Shown: positions 51,631-62,723, numbered from the stretch's first letter. The stretch: 64,000 bases of DNA from Marinifilum sp. D737 (GCF_026672275.1 NZ_JANQCD010000017.1:36454-100453), one strand, 5' to 3'. Notes: generated from the letters alone by a model not told the origin. Translations and numbers: made by a program.

Positions 51631-52557
51631 GTGAAATACTATACCTACACATTAAGCCTGTTAGTTGTTATACTGGTTTCTTGCCGTCAATCTTCTCAAG
51701 TAAATAAAGAGGAATTAATAAGTGGTGAGAAAGAAAATTACAACTGGGTAAAATACGAACCAATTTTACTTTCAGATCAATTGCCAAAGAAGGTAGATGA
51801 GCAATCGGGAATGATTTGGCATAATGATTTGATTTGGGTGAATAATGATAGTGGAGGAGCTGCTACCTTATATGCTTACAATAAAAATGGAGAGTTAAAG
51901 CAACAACTGCATATCGAGGGAGGTTCGAATCTGGACTGGGAGGCTTTGGCTGAAGACGAGAAATATTTTTACATTGGAGAATTTGGAAATAATAATGGAA
52001 CTCGCAAGAATTTAAAAGTTTTCAGAGTAGATAAATCTAAAATTAATGACAAGCCTGAGGTAAGTATTAAGGCTGATGAGATTGGTTTTACGTGGGCTGA
52101 TCAGAAGGAGTTCAAGCGTAAAAAGCACAATCATAACTTTGATTGTGAAGCTTTCCTATCTTATGGAGATTCTTTGTATTTCTTTACCAAGAATTGGGAA
52201 AATCATAAAACCAGAATGTATGTGATGGAAAAATCTGTTAAGCATCACGATTTGAGTCCAAAAGCCGAATTTGATACCGATTTTATGGTTACGGGAGCAG
52301 ATATTAGTCGAGATGGTAAGATTGTAGCTTTGATTGGCTATAAAAACTATAGAACCTACATGATTCTTTTTTTTAATTTTCTTGATTCTGACTTCTTTGG
52401 AGGAAAATATTTACGATTAGATTTGAGTTCATTAGGAGGAGCTCAAACAGAAGGTGTTGTTTTTACTGATGACAATGAGTTGCTTATAAATACAGAAGCA
52501 ACAAAGCAGGCACAAGCTGTATATAAAATTGATTGGAAGCAATTGATTAAGAATTAA
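51631..52557 (+). CDS. Hypothetical lipoprotein, probable beta-propeller
   Basis: Not firmly recognised. 308 residues begin with a GTG start: MKYYTYTLSLLVVILVSC is a lipoprotein signal with Cys at 18. The mature part has propeller-like repeats: QSGMIWHNDLIWVNNDSGGAATLYAYNKNGELKQQLHI, NLDWEALAEDEKYFYIGEFGNN, AFLSYGDSLYFFTKNWENHKTRMYVM, MVTGADISRDGKIVALIGYKNY and LGGAQTEGVVFTDDNELLINTE. That pattern is like SdiA-regulated/phytase-like propellers that bind the cell surface. It lies 71 bp after the hybrid kinase and could share its transcript. Confidence 0.72.
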   Translation: MKYYTYTLSLLVVILVSCRQSSQVNKEELISGEKENYNWVKYEPILLSDQLPKKVDEQSGMIWHNDLIWVNNDSGGAATLYAYNKNGELKQQLHIEGGSNLDWEALAEDEKYFYIGEFGNNNGTRKNLKVFRVDKSKINDKPEVSIKADEIGFTWADQKEFKRKKHNHNFDCEAFLSYGDSLYFFTKNWENHKTRMYVMEKSVKHHDLSPKAEFDTDFMVTGADISRDGKIVALIGYKNYRTYMILFFNFLDSDFFGGKYLRLDLSSLGGAQTEGVVFTDDNELLINTEATKQAQAVYKIDWKQLIKN

Positions 52558-52685
52558 GCTTGGAGGTGATATATCAAATAATCTCTTGCTTTGATTTTGA
52601 ATTCCTTAAAAAGCTTCTAATTTTGTAGCCCAATTTGCTAAACAGCCACAGCTTTAAAATTGTTTTACAAGAAAAGAAGAAGGTT

Positions 52686-53321
52686 TTGAAAGACAAGTAC
52701 AAAGAAATATTCGACAAAGGAACAGATTTGCCTCTGGTTGAGGATTTCTATACCATTCAAGGTGAGGGGTATCATACCGGTAAGCCTGCATATTTTATTC
52801 GTATTGGTGGTTGTGATATTGGATGTCGTTGGTGTGATAGTAAAATCTCATGGAATCCTGCAGAACATAGACTAATTTCAGTTGAGGAGGTGGTGAGAAA
52901 AGCAGTTGAATCTCCTGCTAAATCGGTGGTTGTAACTGGTGGTGAACCATCTTTGTATAACTTGGAGCCTTTGTGTACAGAACTAAAGAAACACAATATT
53001 GAGAATTTCCTTGAAACTTCCGGGGCATACGAAATTAGTGGGGAATGGGATTGGATTTGTTTATCGCCAAAGAGAAATAAGTTGCCAGTACCATCGTCTT
53101 ATCAAAAAGCCAATGAGCTTAAGGTTATTATTTACGATTTGGAAAAAGATTTCGAATGGGCAGAAGAGTTGGCTAAAAATGTAGGCGAAGATTGCTTATT
53201 GTATCTTCAGTCTGAATGGAGTCAGTATGTTCACAATGTGAAACCAATAGTGGAGTACGTGAAGAATAATCCGAAATGGAATATTTCTTTACAATCTCAT
53301 AAATTTATGAGAATACCATAA
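52686..53321 (+). CDS. queE: 7-carboxy-7-deazaguanine synthase QueE
   Basis: QueE is the radical SAM enzyme that forms the 7-deazaguanine core in queuosine synthesis. Seen: about 211 residues; LVEDFYTIQGEGYHTGKPAYFIRIGGCDIGCRWCDSK near the N-terminus with the CxxxCxxC cluster motif (GGCDIGCRWCD), SVVVTGGEPSLY for SAM binding, ETSGAYEI, and a C-terminal SLQSHKFMRIP. No ATG exists before the conserved core. I take the TTG at 52686, behind a purine-rich AAGAAGAAGG, but a TTG at 52635 (17 codons longer) is also open. No queC, queD or queF is near. Confidence 0.93.
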   Translation: MKDKYKEIFDKGTDLPLVEDFYTIQGEGYHTGKPAYFIRIGGCDIGCRWCDSKISWNPAEHRLISVEEVVRKAVESPAKSVVVTGGEPSLYNLEPLCTELKKHNIENFLETSGAYEISGEWDWICLSPKRNKLPVPSSYQKANELKVIIYDLEKDFEWAEELAKNVGEDCLLYLQSEWSQYVHNVKPIVEYVKNNPKWNISLQSHKFMRIP

Positions 53322-53343
53322 AGGATATATAAAAGAACAAGAA

Positions 53344-53376
53344 AGAAGGGCATTCAAAATTTTGAATGCCCTTCTT
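53344..53376. terminator. Bidirectional terminator between queE and the porin-like gene
   Basis: AGAAGGGCATTCAAAA and TTTTGAATGCCCTTCT form a 16-bp perfect inverted repeat with short T-rich tracts on both sides, fitting the convergent genes. Confidence 0.9.
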
Positions 53377-53419
53377 TGTCCTAAGCTAATCAATTAAATA
53401 ATTGGAAAAAATATTGCGA

Positions 53420-54169
53420 TTAAAATGATACTCCAAACACTAAAAATAGATTTTCGGCCATTGGGTTAGCAATAACAGAAGCTGAAAGTGGAAGCGAAAA
53501 CTTTTCAGTAATTGCTAATTCCTTTGATGCTGTAAAGCCTAAGTTTACAAAACCAGCTGTATCCCCGTAAAAACCGGATTCTCCTTTGTCCTCATCTGCA
53601 TCGATAGGAGTGAAACCCGCAAACAAGTCAATATTTACATCTTTATAGGTAAAGCTATGTCCTAGTTCAATGTATAAGGAATATTGCTGATCACCATTTT
53701 CATCTTGATCTGCTCCCCAAAAGTTCATTGCTGCCATAATGCTAATGGGAAAGCTTTTTGTGCCATTAAAAGCAATACTTCCTTCAAGAATGTGACCTGT
53801 TGATTCTTTTTGGAAATCGAAATAAGAGTTGTTTGCTGCAATCTGATCATTTGGGAAGAAATAATCGGTAAGGCTTACAGTAAATAAATCGTCTGCAAAA
53901 CGATACGAAACGTAAATGTCTGCTTCTGCTCCGTCATTATCACCGTCGAAGGAATAAGATCCCCATGCGCCAATTGTAAATGCTCCCTTATTGTATTCTA
54001 TTCCTGGTTGAATTACAGGACCAGTTGAAAATTGAGTACCTCTCCAAATGTATCTGCTCATAAGGTCAGCCCCCAGGGAAATTTCGCCTTTTTCATTTTG
54101 AGCGAATAAGGAGCTTGTGCTGATAATAACTCCAATAAGTAAGGTGGTTAACTTTTTAGTTCTCATCAT
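53420..54169 (-). CDS. Outer-membrane porin-like protein
   Basis: Probably a small outer-membrane barrel. From the double ATG (54169 or 54166) it has about 249 residues: signal peptide MRTKKLTTLLIGVIISTSSLFA before QNEKGEISLGADLMSRYIWRGTQF, a start that recalls TorF/Gcw_chp-type porins (D-x-x-SRYxWRG). Alternating strands follow (FTIGAWGSYSFDG, ADIYVSYRFADDLFTVSLTDYFFP, YSLYIELGHSFTYKDVNIDLFAGFTP), to a last strand ending in Phe (ENLFLVFGVSF). The longer open frame to 54292 only extends over the leader. A promoter and a terminator-like hairpin lie in front of it. Confidence 0.85.
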   Translation of the reverse strand: MMRTKKLTTLLIGVIISTSSLFAQNEKGEISLGADLMSRYIWRGTQFSTGPVIQPGIEYNKGAFTIGAWGSYSFDGDNDGAEADIYVSYRFADDLFTVSLTDYFFPNDQIAANNSYFDFQKESTGHILEGSIAFNGTKSFPISIMAAMNFWGADQDENGDQQYSLYIELGHSFTYKDVNIDLFAGFTPIDADEDKGESGFYGDTAGFVNLGFTASKELAITEKFSLPLSASVIANPMAENLFLVFGVSF

Positions 54170-54240
54170 AATAATGGGTTTTAGATTAATAATTAAGGTA
54201 AATAGTAATATCTCGATTAAATAAATTGTGGTTTTTACTA

Positions 54241-54280
54241 AAAAAATAACACTTACCCCTTTACAAAAGGGGTAAGTGTT
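54241..54280 (-). terminator. Terminator-like hairpin in the leader of the porin-like gene (possible attenuator)
   Basis: On the minus strand a 15-bp perfect stem (AACACTTACCCCTTT / AAAGGGGTAAGTGTT, 54248-54280, loop TGT or ACA) is followed by ATTTTTTTA. It lies about 75 bp before the start codon and about 50 bp after a good promoter candidate, i.e. inside the leader. Confidence 0.75.
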
Positions 54281-54332
54281 GGTGCAAATCAACTAATTTC
54301 TAATTCTAACCCTAACTAATGGGGGTATGATT

Positions 54333-54365
54333 CAAAAATAGTTAAAAAATATCCAAAACAACAAA
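54333..54365 (-). promoter_or_regulatory. Promoter for the porin-like gene: -7 TATTTTTG with -33 TTTG/TTG
   Basis: The minus strand has TATTTTTG at 54340-54333, an exact TAnnTTTG match. TTG (54361-54359) and TTTG (54365-54362) lie 18 and 21 bp before it, near the spacing known for Bacteroidota. Transcription would begin near 54326. Confidence 0.55.
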
Positions 54366-54654
54366 TAAAAATAGGGGTATATTTAATAAAAACACTAAAA
54401 AATTAACGCAAAGGTTTTAAAATTAGGGGGTGTGTTTGGATAATTGTACTTTTTTTTAAAAAATACATCCTGATTTAATCTATTTACTTAATTAGTTTGG
54501 TGATTATTTTTCTTACAATACTTGAAATCAGACATGATTTGAATGCTAAGCTTTTTTGTAATCAGTATAAATTGTTTGATTAGTATTGGATTTCTTTTAT
54601 GTTGAAGTAAAAAATCAAGATATTCGTATAACAGAATCAAAATAAAATAATACC
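54366..54654. other. AT-rich divergent spacer before rubrerythrin, no gene seen
   Basis: This stretch continues the 485-bp gap between the porin-like and rubrerythrin genes. It contains long A and T runs (e.g. near 54450) and a G-rich TTAGGGGGTGTG at about 54424. I see no regulator box I can name. Confidence 0.4.
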
Positions 54655-55233
54655 ATGGAAAAAAGTATAAAAGGAACCGAAACGGAAAAAAACCTTTTGA
54701 AAGCATTTGCTGGTGAATCTCAAGCTAGAGGTAGATATACTTACTTTGCGAAGCAGGCAAAAAAGGAAGGTTACGAGCAAATTGCAGCTTTGTTTTTAGA
54801 AACTGCAGAGCAAGAAATGCAGCATGCTAAGCGCTTTTTTAGCTTTTTAGAAGGTGGTGATGTAGAAATTACAGCTGCTTATCCAGCTGGAAAAGTAGGT
54901 ACAACAGCAGAAAACTTAAAAGCAGCAGCTTGTGGAGAAAACGAAGAGTATACTGAATTGTATCCTGAGTTTGCACGTATTGCTGAAGAGGAAGGATTTA
55001 AAAAAGTTGCTACGGCATTTAAATTAATTGCTAAGGTTGAACAAATGCATGAAGAGAGATACTTAAAGCTTTTAAGTAATCTTGAAGCAGAGAAAGTATT
55101 CGAATCGGAAGAAGAGGAAGAGTGGTATTGTCGCAAATGTGGTTACGTACATAAAGGTAGTAAAGCTCCTAAAAACTGTCCTGCATGTGAACATCCTCAA
55201 GCATATTTCGAGAAAAAAGCGAAAAACTATTAA
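54655..55233 (+). CDS. Rubrerythrin
   Basis: Rubrerythrin reduces hydrogen peroxide with electrons from NAD(P)H through small redox carriers and protects anaerobes. Seen: 192 residues; a ferritin-like di-iron four-helix bundle with GESQARGRYTYFAKQAKKEGY (about 21-41), the EQEMQHAKRFF helix (about 50-60), and AEEEGF...KVEQMHEERY (about 103-130), then the C-terminal rubredoxin-like domain with YCRKCGY and NCPACEH (about 160 and 175), the four Cys that bind iron. Single-gene unit with a terminator. It points to a life at low oxygen. Confidence 0.96.
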   Translation: MEKSIKGTETEKNLLKAFAGESQARGRYTYFAKQAKKEGYEQIAALFLETAEQEMQHAKRFFSFLEGGDVEITAAYPAGKVGTTAENLKAAACGENEEYTELYPEFARIAEEEGFKKVATAFKLIAKVEQMHEERYLKLLSNLEAEKVFESEEEEEWYCRKCGYVHKGSKAPKNCPACEHPQAYFEKKAKNY

Positions 55234-55241
55234 TAAAAAGA

Positions 55242-55266
55242 AAAGGCTCCTTTAAGGAGCCTTTCT
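55242..55266. terminator. Terminator between rubrerythrin and trmD
   Basis: AAAGGCTCCTT and AAGGAGCCTTT are perfectly complementary around a minimal loop. A T-containing tail (TCTT) follows on the plus strand and TTCTTTTTA on the minus strand, so it can serve both convergent genes. Confidence 0.85.
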
Positions 55267-55943
55267 TATTCATCCAATAAATCAGGACGTAATTTTTTAG
55301 TTCTTAAATAGGCTTGTTCTTCTTGCCATTGCTCAATCTTTTTATGGTCACCCGAAAGTAATATTTCCGGTACTTTCCAACCTCTAAACTCAGCAGGTCT
55401 GGTATAGATTGGAGGCGACAACAAATTGTCTTGGAAAGAGTCGGTAAGAGCTGAAGTTTCATCGTTCATTGCTCCAGGAATCAAACGAACAACACTGTCT
55501 GTAATTACTGCAGCAGCAAGTTCACCTCCGGTAAGAACAAAGTCTCCTATCGAAATTTCTTTGGTAATAAAATGATCTCTGATTCTTTGATCAATTCCTT
55601 TATAGTGGCCACAAAGGATTATAATATTCTCCTTTAGTGATAGCGTATTTGCAGTTTTTTGTTCGAACTGTTCACCATCTGGGGTAGTAAAAATGATTTC
55701 ATCATACTCCCTTTGATCGGTTAAATGTTCAATTGCCTTAACAACTGGCTCTAATCGCATTACCATGCCAGCTCCGCCACTAAATGCGTAATCATCAACT
55801 TTATTGTGTTTGTCTTCCGAAAAATCACGGATGTTGTGTATGTGTATTTCAACTACGCCTTTATCTTTTGCTCGTTGAATTATAGAATGATTCAAAGGAC
55901 TTTCCAATAATTCTGGAACAACAGTTAATATATCGATTCTCAT
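55266..55943 (-). CDS. trmD: tRNA (guanine37-N1)-methyltransferase TrmD
   Basis: TrmD methylates G37 in tRNAs reading CNN codons, with SAM, and prevents frameshifts. Seen: 225 residues from the ATG at 55943; [21 protein letters not shown] at the start, [26 protein letters not shown] (about 42-66), [13 protein letters not shown] (about 111-123) and the trefoil-knot motif [27 protein letters not shown] (about 131-157). I discarded 30 upstream codons that are not part of the family. It is not next to rimM/rpsP/rplS as in many bacteria. Confidence 0.97.
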   Translation of the reverse strand: MRIDILTVVPELLESPLNHSIIQRAKDKGVVEIHIHNIRDFSEDKHNKVDDYAFSGGAGMVMRLEPVVKAIEHLTDQREYDEIIFTTPDGEQFEQKTANTLSLKENIIILCGHYKGIDQRIRDHFITKEISIGDFVLTGGELAAAVITDSVVRLIPGAMNDETSALTDSFQDNLLSPPIYTRPAEFRGWKVPEILLSGDHKKIEQWQEEQAYLRTKKLRPDLLDE

Positions 55944-56213
55944 TAATTCTAAATTTTGTGTAAAAGTATATATCACATACAAGTGATGCAAGAAAATAGA
56001 AAATGAAGATGGTAAATCATTTAAAGTGGACAAAGTGACATGTTGTTTTGTGCAAAAGGAGACAAGATGACATGAAGAAGTGAGGGGTAAACTGACGATT
56101 TGAATTGTTTTTCGTGATGGTATGCCATTTGAAGATTGGTCATCGAATTTGAAAAAGTAAACAATCGGAATCCGGATCCGAAGAATTAATAAAAAGTATA
56201 GGAGATTAGAGTT

Positions 56214-56651
56214 ATGACATTATTAAGATATGGAAAAAGACCAAATGATTTTTTTACAAATCAATTAATGAATCAATTGTTTAAAGAAACTCAGGATAGT
56301 TTTAAAGCTGCTGTTGAAAGAGAAAGTGGTTTTCGTCCGGCAACTAATGTTGTCGAAGAGAAAGATTACTATTTAATAGAGGTCGCTATTCCAGGTTTTG
56401 CAAAAGAAGATGTGAGCATTAAGGTGGAAAATGGTTCCATTAAAATTTCGGCAGAGAAAAAAGACACAAAGGAAGATACAAAGTACCTGAGAAGAGAATT
56501 CGGAGTGTACAAATTCGAGCGTAGCTTCAAGTTGGCTGATACAATCAATCAGCAGAACATTTCAGCCGAAGTAATAAATGGGATGTTAAATATTGTTCTT
56601 CCAAAGGTTGAAGAAAAAAAGCCTGAGGTTCATAATATCGAGATCAAATAA
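56214..56651 (+). CDS. Small heat-shock protein (Hsp20/alpha-crystallin)
   Basis: This chaperone holds unfolding proteins in oligomers. Seen: 145 residues; a short N-terminal arm with Phe residues ([23 protein letters not shown]), the alpha-crystallin domain (about 40-130: [43 protein letters not shown]) with the terminal GMLNIVLPK motif, and a C-terminal VHNIEIK carrying an I-x-I tail motif. It stands alone with a 270-bp upstream gap; I did not find a CIRCE element or another heat-shock operator. Confidence 0.95.
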   Translation: MTLLRYGKRPNDFFTNQLMNQLFKETQDSFKAAVERESGFRPATNVVEEKDYYLIEVAIPGFAKEDVSIKVENGSIKISAEKKDTKEDTKYLRREFGVYKFERSFKLADTINQQNISAEVINGMLNIVLPKVEEKKPEVHNIEIK

Positions 56652-56768
56652 AGGAAATAATAAAAGGCTCGAATGGGTAATATTCATAATAAAGAGTAAG
56701 GTTTAAAGAAGAAGTATTTTTCCGAATAAGAGGAGAAATTTAGCTTAGTTAATTAGTTTGTTTTGGTT

Positions 56769-56803
56769 AAGAGGTTCATGCATTGTATGAACCTCTTTAT
56801 TTT
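56769..56803 (+). terminator. Terminator downstream of the hsp20 gene
   Basis: AAGAGGTTCAT pairs with ATGAACCTCTT over 11 bp around GCATTGT, then TTATTTT. It lies 117 bp after the stop of the heat-shock gene, which leaves a fairly long 3' untranslated stretch. Confidence 0.85.
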
Positions 56804-56945
56804 AAGGGGAAAGAAAATATTTAAAATCTTTGAGGATTAGCACTTAATTAGTTAAATTCGTAAGAGTAGGCTTAAAAGTTTTCTTTTAGGTGGTATTGTT
56901 AACGCGAGTTTTGCCTTGTTCGAAACTTAATCTAACTCAATTTAC

Positions 56946-58862
56946 ATGAAAGCACCAGACCTGTCAAATCCCTCACATGAGAATGAATTGAATGAAAATT
57001 TAGAAGCGAAAGATAATGTTGCAGATTCTCATGAAACCGAAAATTTAAAAGAAGATAATCTTAGTAAAGAATCCTCGGAATCTAAACAGGATAGCCTTTC
57101 AGAAGATAATTCTGATTCAGAGAAGAATTCAGAACTTCAAAAAGAACCTGACTACACATTAATGGAGAAAGGTGAACTGAAGAATCGCTTGGTATTACTT
57201 CTCGAAAATGAATCCTTATCGGCAATAAAAGAAAAAGTAGAGGCCATAAAACAAAACTTTTACAAAAAGCACAAAGAAGAAGTTGAAGCTGCGAAGCAAA
57301 AGTTTGTTGCAGGTGGTGGTGCTGAAGAGGAATTTGATATGGGTACGGATGAGTTGGAAGTTCAGGTTCGTGAAATGTTGCAAAAGTTTAAGGAGAAAAA
57401 ATCAGAATTAAACCGCAATGTAGAACAGGAGAAGGAAGATAACCTAAAAAAGAAATACCAGATCATTGAGGATATTAAAGAGCTGGTAAACCGTAAAGAA
57501 TCATTCGATAAAACTTTCCATGAATTTAGGGCTTTACAAAAGAAATGGCACGAAATTGGAATGGTACCACAACAAGCGTTAAAAAACTTGTGGGATAACT
57601 ACCACCATCATGTTGAGAATTTCTATGATTACATTAAAATCAATAAGGAGCTTCGTGATCTGGATTTGAAAAAGAACATGACTTCGAAAATTAAACTTTG
57701 CGAAGAAGCGGAGAAGTTGTTGAATGAATCCTCGATAGTAAAGGCATTTAATACACTTCAAAAATACCATGAACAGTGGAGAGAAATTGGACCTGTGCCA
57801 CGTGAAGAGAAAGAAAAGTTATGGTCAAGATTTAAAGAAGCGACAACCGTTATTAATCGTAAACATCAGGAGTATTACGAAGGTTTGAAATCTGAGCAGA
57901 AAAATAATTTGGCCAAAAAGACTGTTCTTTGCGAAAAAGCAGAAGAAATAGCCAATCGACCCATAGGTTCTCATAAAGAATGGAATTCCAGCTCGAAAGA
58001 AATCATTGATCTTCAAAAAGAATGGAGAACCATTGGTTTCGCACCCAAAAAAGACAATAATAGAATTTATCAAAGGTTTAGAGCGGCCTGTGATTTATAT
58101 TTCGATAGGAAGCGAGACTTTTACATGGCTTTGAAAGAGAAGTTGAATGTGAATTTGGAGAAAAAGAAGGAGCTTTGTGCTATTGCGGAAAGTCTACAGG
58201 ATAGTCAGGATTGGAAAGAGACTACGGATAAATTGATTGCCATACAGAAAGAATGGAAAAATATTGGTCCTGTGCCTAGAAAAGTTTCCGAGGACCTTTG
58301 GGTTCGTTTTCGTGCCGCTTGCGATAAGTTTTTTAATAATAAATCGGAACATTTCGATAATGCGGATGCCGGACAAGTGGAGAACTTGAAGTTGAAGGAA
58401 GCATTAATAGAAAAAGTGAAGACATTCGAACTTGGAGAAGATAATGATAGTAATTTAAATGCATTGCGTCAGTTCCAAAAAGAGTGGTCGAAAATTGGTC
58501 ACGTGCCATATAAGAAGAAGGATAAGGTGCAGGAAGCATTCAGAAAAGCCATTAATGGTTTGTATGATAGAATGAATATGGATAGTGACAACAAGGAGGT
58601 ACAGAAATTTAAGTCAAAGATTGATACTTTCTTGACCATGAGCAATTCTGAGGATAAGATCATTATCGAGAGAAATAAGATTGTAAATAAAATCAGGCAA
58701 TTGGAAAGTGATATCGCCCTGTGGGAAAACAATGTGGGATTTTTCTCTTCATCAAAGAATTCGAATGTAGTGAGCGAGATTCAGGAGAAGATTGAGCGAG
58801 GAAAACAAAATCTTGCTATCCTGAATGAAAAGCTCAAAGTTATTGATGGTTTAGTATCATAA
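56946..58862 (+). CDS. DUF349 domain protein with five repeats
   Basis: The family is of unknown function and rich in coiled helices. Seen: 638 residues; a Ser/Glu/Asp/Asn-rich N-terminal part (about 1-75), a helical stretch, then five DUF349 units each with the marker E-W-x-x-I-G-x-V-P: KKWHEIGMVPQQ, EQWREIGPVPRE, KEWRTIGFAPKK, KEWKNIGPVPRK and KEWSKIGHVPYK (between about 200 and 530), and a C-terminal coiled coil (about 560-638, ERNKIVNKIRQLESDIALWENNVGFF). Cytoplasmic. Located before pyrG, with a terminator between. Confidence 0.92.
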   Translation: MKAPDLSNPSHENELNENLEAKDNVADSHETENLKEDNLSKESSESKQDSLSEDNSDSEKNSELQKEPDYTLMEKGELKNRLVLLLENESLSAIKEKVEAIKQNFYKKHKEEVEAAKQKFVAGGGAEEEFDMGTDELEVQVREMLQKFKEKKSELNRNVEQEKEDNLKKKYQIIEDIKELVNRKESFDKTFHEFRALQKKWHEIGMVPQQALKNLWDNYHHHVENFYDYIKINKELRDLDLKKNMTSKIKLCEEAEKLLNESSIVKAFNTLQKYHEQWREIGPVPREEKEKLWSRFKEATTVINRKHQEYYEGLKSEQKNNLAKKTVLCEKAEEIANRPIGSHKEWNSSSKEIIDLQKEWRTIGFAPKKDNNRIYQRFRAACDLYFDRKRDFYMALKEKLNVNLEKKKELCAIAESLQDSQDWKETTDKLIAIQKEWKNIGPVPRKVSEDLWVRFRAACDKFFNNKSEHFDNADAGQVENLKLKEALIEKVKTFELGEDNDSNLNALRQFQKEWSKIGHVPYKKKDKVQEAFRKAINGLYDRMNMDSDNKEVQKFKSKIDTFLTMSNSEDKIIIERNKIVNKIRQLESDIALWENNVGFFSSSKNSNVVSEIQEKIERGKQNLAILNEKLKVIDGLVS

Positions 58863-58885
58863 AATTGTATTATATAGATGCGTTC

Positions 58886-58918
58886 AAAAGCATTTCTCGA
58901 AGCGGGGAATGCTTTTTT
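58886..58918 (+). terminator. Terminator after the DUF349 gene
   Basis: AAAAGCATT pairs with AATGCTTTT around TCTCGAAGCGGGG, followed by further T. Confidence 0.8.
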
Positions 58919-59001
58919 CATGTTTGAGAATTTATTCTTTGCGCAAAGAAATCGACAAATGATAGTTTGAAACATTGAATTTGTTTCCTAAAAACCTATA
59001 A

Positions 59002-60651
<1,650 letters not shown>

Positions 60652-60697
60652 TCTGTAGATTATAACACATTACTTAGAAAAGATTAAATAATAGAAT

Positions 60698-62548
60698 ATG
60701 GATAGAAATTCGATTTGGGGCTTGGTTATCATCGGTGCGATTTTGATCGGGTATACATACCTGACAAAACCATCGGAGGAAGAAATCAAAGCCATGCAGA
60801 CCAGAGATTCGATTGCCCGTGTTGAAAGATTGCGTAATGAGCAATTGGAAACGGAAAGAGTCGAGGCCTTAAAAAAGCAGTACGCAGAAAAGAAACAAGA
60901 TACTGCCGCACTTCAAAGTGAATATGGAGCATTTGCCGGAGCAGTTCAGCAAAAAGAGGAAGTTATTACCCTTGAAAACAAATTGGTGAAAATTAGCATC
61001 AATACTTTAGGGGGTAAGATTGCTAACATTGAGTTGAAAGATTACAAAACTCATGATGCAGAGAAGTTGATGCTTTGGGGTGAGAAAAATTCCAAATTCG
61101 GATTGGCTTTCTATGCTCAGAACAAAGCGATCAATACTCAGGATTTGTACTTTACTCCTTTAAATTCGGTTAAAACAGTTGATGCATCAACAGCTCAACA
61201 AGTGGTTAGCATGCGTTTAAATGCTGGCGAAGGCAAATACATTGAGTACAAGTATTCATTGGAGCCAGATTCTTACATGCTTGGTTTTGATATCAATGTA
61301 GTAGGAATGCAGGATGTAATTGCTTTGAATCAAAGAGATTTGACTTTCAACTGGGCAGCTGATATTCCTAGCCAGGAAAAAGGACGTAAGTTCGAAAATC
61401 AGTATACCAATATCTCTTATAAATTTTTCGAGGATGATGTAGATAGTATGTCTCCATCGGGAGAAGATGAGGAAAGCTTATCTACAAAAGTAAAATGGGT
61501 TGGTTTTAAGCAGCAATTTTTCTCATCAGTACTGATTGCTGATGATTCTTTCAAAGGAATCGAGTTGAAGTCGGTTGATATGGATGAAAATTCTCCAATC
61601 TTGAAGAACTTTTCAGCTGCAATTTCATTACCATACCAGGGATCTCAATTAGAGAACTACCCAATGGAATTCTACTTTGGTCCTAACAAATACAAAACTT
61701 TACGTAAGTATGGAAAGGATATTGAATTGCATTCATTAGTTGATTTGGGATGGAAAATGTTTGCCTGGGTAAACAAGTGGTTTGTAATCCCTGTTTTCAA
61801 CTTCTTGGAAAATCATATTGGTAACTACGGTATCATTATTTTAATTTTAACCATCTTAATCAAATTGATTTTGGCTCCTTTAACTTATAAGTCGTACATG
61901 TCGACTGCGAAGATGAAGGTGTTGAAACCACAAATTGATGAAATCAACGAAAGAATTCCTAAGGATAAGGCAATGGAGCGCCAGCAGGCAACCATGGCAC
62001 TGTACAAAAAGGCAGGAGTGAACCCAATGGGTGGTTGTTTGCCAATGTTGGTACAGTTCCCAATCCTGATTGCACTGTTCCGATTCTTCCCATCGTCTAT
62101 CGAGCTTCGACAAGAAAGCTTCCTGTGGGCTGAGGATTTATCATCATACGATTCGATTTTAGATTTACCATTCAATATTCCATTCTATGGTGATCACATC
62201 AGTTTATTCTGTTTGTTGATGGCAATTACCAACTTGGTTTACACTCGTATGAACAGCCAAATGCAGTCGTCGCAACAAATGCCAGGTATGCAAACCATGA
62301 TGTACTTAATGCCGCTAATGTTCCTATTCTGGTTTAACGGTTATGCATCAGGTCTTTCGTATTACTACTTTATTGCAACATTGTTTACTGTAGCTCAAAC
62401 TTGGGCAATCCGCAAATACATGGTTGACGAAGACAAAGTATTGGCTACTATCGAGGCAAACAAGAAGAAGCCAGTGAAGAAATCGAAATTCCAACAACGT
62501 TTGGAAGAAGCTGCAAAACAAAGAGGTTACAAGCCTCCTAAAAAATAA
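60698..62548 (+). CDS. yidC: Membrane protein insertase YidC
   Basis: YidC inserts and folds inner-membrane proteins, alone or with SecYEG. Seen: 616 residues of the long gram-negative type: an N-terminal membrane helix (SIWGLVIIGAILIGYTYL, about 4-21), a coiled segment, a large periplasmic beta domain (about 70-340), then the conserved 60KD_IMP core (about 350-600) with GIIILILTILIKLILAPLTYKSYMS, a cytoplasmic loop, GGCLPMLVQFPILIALFRFFP, and later helices, and a Lys-rich tail (KKKPVKKSKFQQRLEEAAKQRG) that may contact ribosomes. It is in the pyrG-yidC order seen in Bacteroidota. Confidence 0.97.
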   Translation: MDRNSIWGLVIIGAILIGYTYLTKPSEEEIKAMQTRDSIARVERLRNEQLETERVEALKKQYAEKKQDTAALQSEYGAFAGAVQQKEEVITLENKLVKISINTLGGKIANIELKDYKTHDAEKLMLWGEKNSKFGLAFYAQNKAINTQDLYFTPLNSVKTVDASTAQQVVSMRLNAGEGKYIEYKYSLEPDSYMLGFDINVVGMQDVIALNQRDLTFNWAADIPSQEKGRKFENQYTNISYKFFEDDVDSMSPSGEDEESLSTKVKWVGFKQQFFSSVLIADDSFKGIELKSVDMDENSPILKNFSAAISLPYQGSQLENYPMEFYFGPNKYKTLRKYGKDIELHSLVDLGWKMFAWVNKWFVIPVFNFLENHIGNYGIIILILTILIKLILAPLTYKSYMSTAKMKVLKPQIDEINERIPKDKAMERQQATMALYKKAGVNPMGGCLPMLVQFPILIALFRFFPSSIELRQESFLWAEDLSSYDSILDLPFNIPFYGDHISLFCLLMAITNLVYTRMNSQMQSSQQMPGMQTMMYLMPLMFLFWFNGYASGLSYYYFIATLFTVAQTWAIRKYMVDEDKVLATIEANKKKPVKKSKFQQRLEEAAKQRGYKPPKK

Positions 62549-62569
62549 GATCGTTACGATTCTATATAC

Positions 62570-62597
62570 AGCCCCGCATTTTATGTGGGGCTTTTTC
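62570..62597 (+). terminator. Terminator after yidC
   Basis: AGCCCCGCAT pairs with ATGTGGGGCT (one G-U pair) around TTT, followed by TTTTCTTTTT. Confidence 0.92.
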
Positions 62598-62603
62598 TTT
62601 TTA

Positions 62604-62654
62604 TACCTCATTCCACTCCCGATGAATATAGTGAAAGAGGGCTAGGGTGAGGTA
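62604..62654. repeat. Imperfect inverted repeat with CTCCCGATGAAT unit
   Basis: ATACCTCATTCC...ACTCCC on the left and GAGGGCTAGGGTGAGGTAT on the right are largely complementary. The CTCCCGATGA stretch also occurs twice at 18490-18692. It is a dispersed intergenic palindromic repeat rather than a terminator. Confidence 0.55.
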
Positions 62655-62723
62655 TTTCGCATGAGGCAATAACCCAATTTATCACTATCTTTCACTTACC
62701 TTTAACACACAAAGCCTAATAAA

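Noticed and set aside
51915..51930. GGTTCGAATCT resembling a tRNA T-loop
   Set aside because: It lies in frame in a lipoprotein gene (coding GGSNLDWE) and no acceptor or anticodon stem can be drawn around it.
54170..54292. Upstream extension of the porin-like gene
   Set aside because: It consists of the leader with the hairpin; the true signal peptide begins at the double ATG at 54169/54166.
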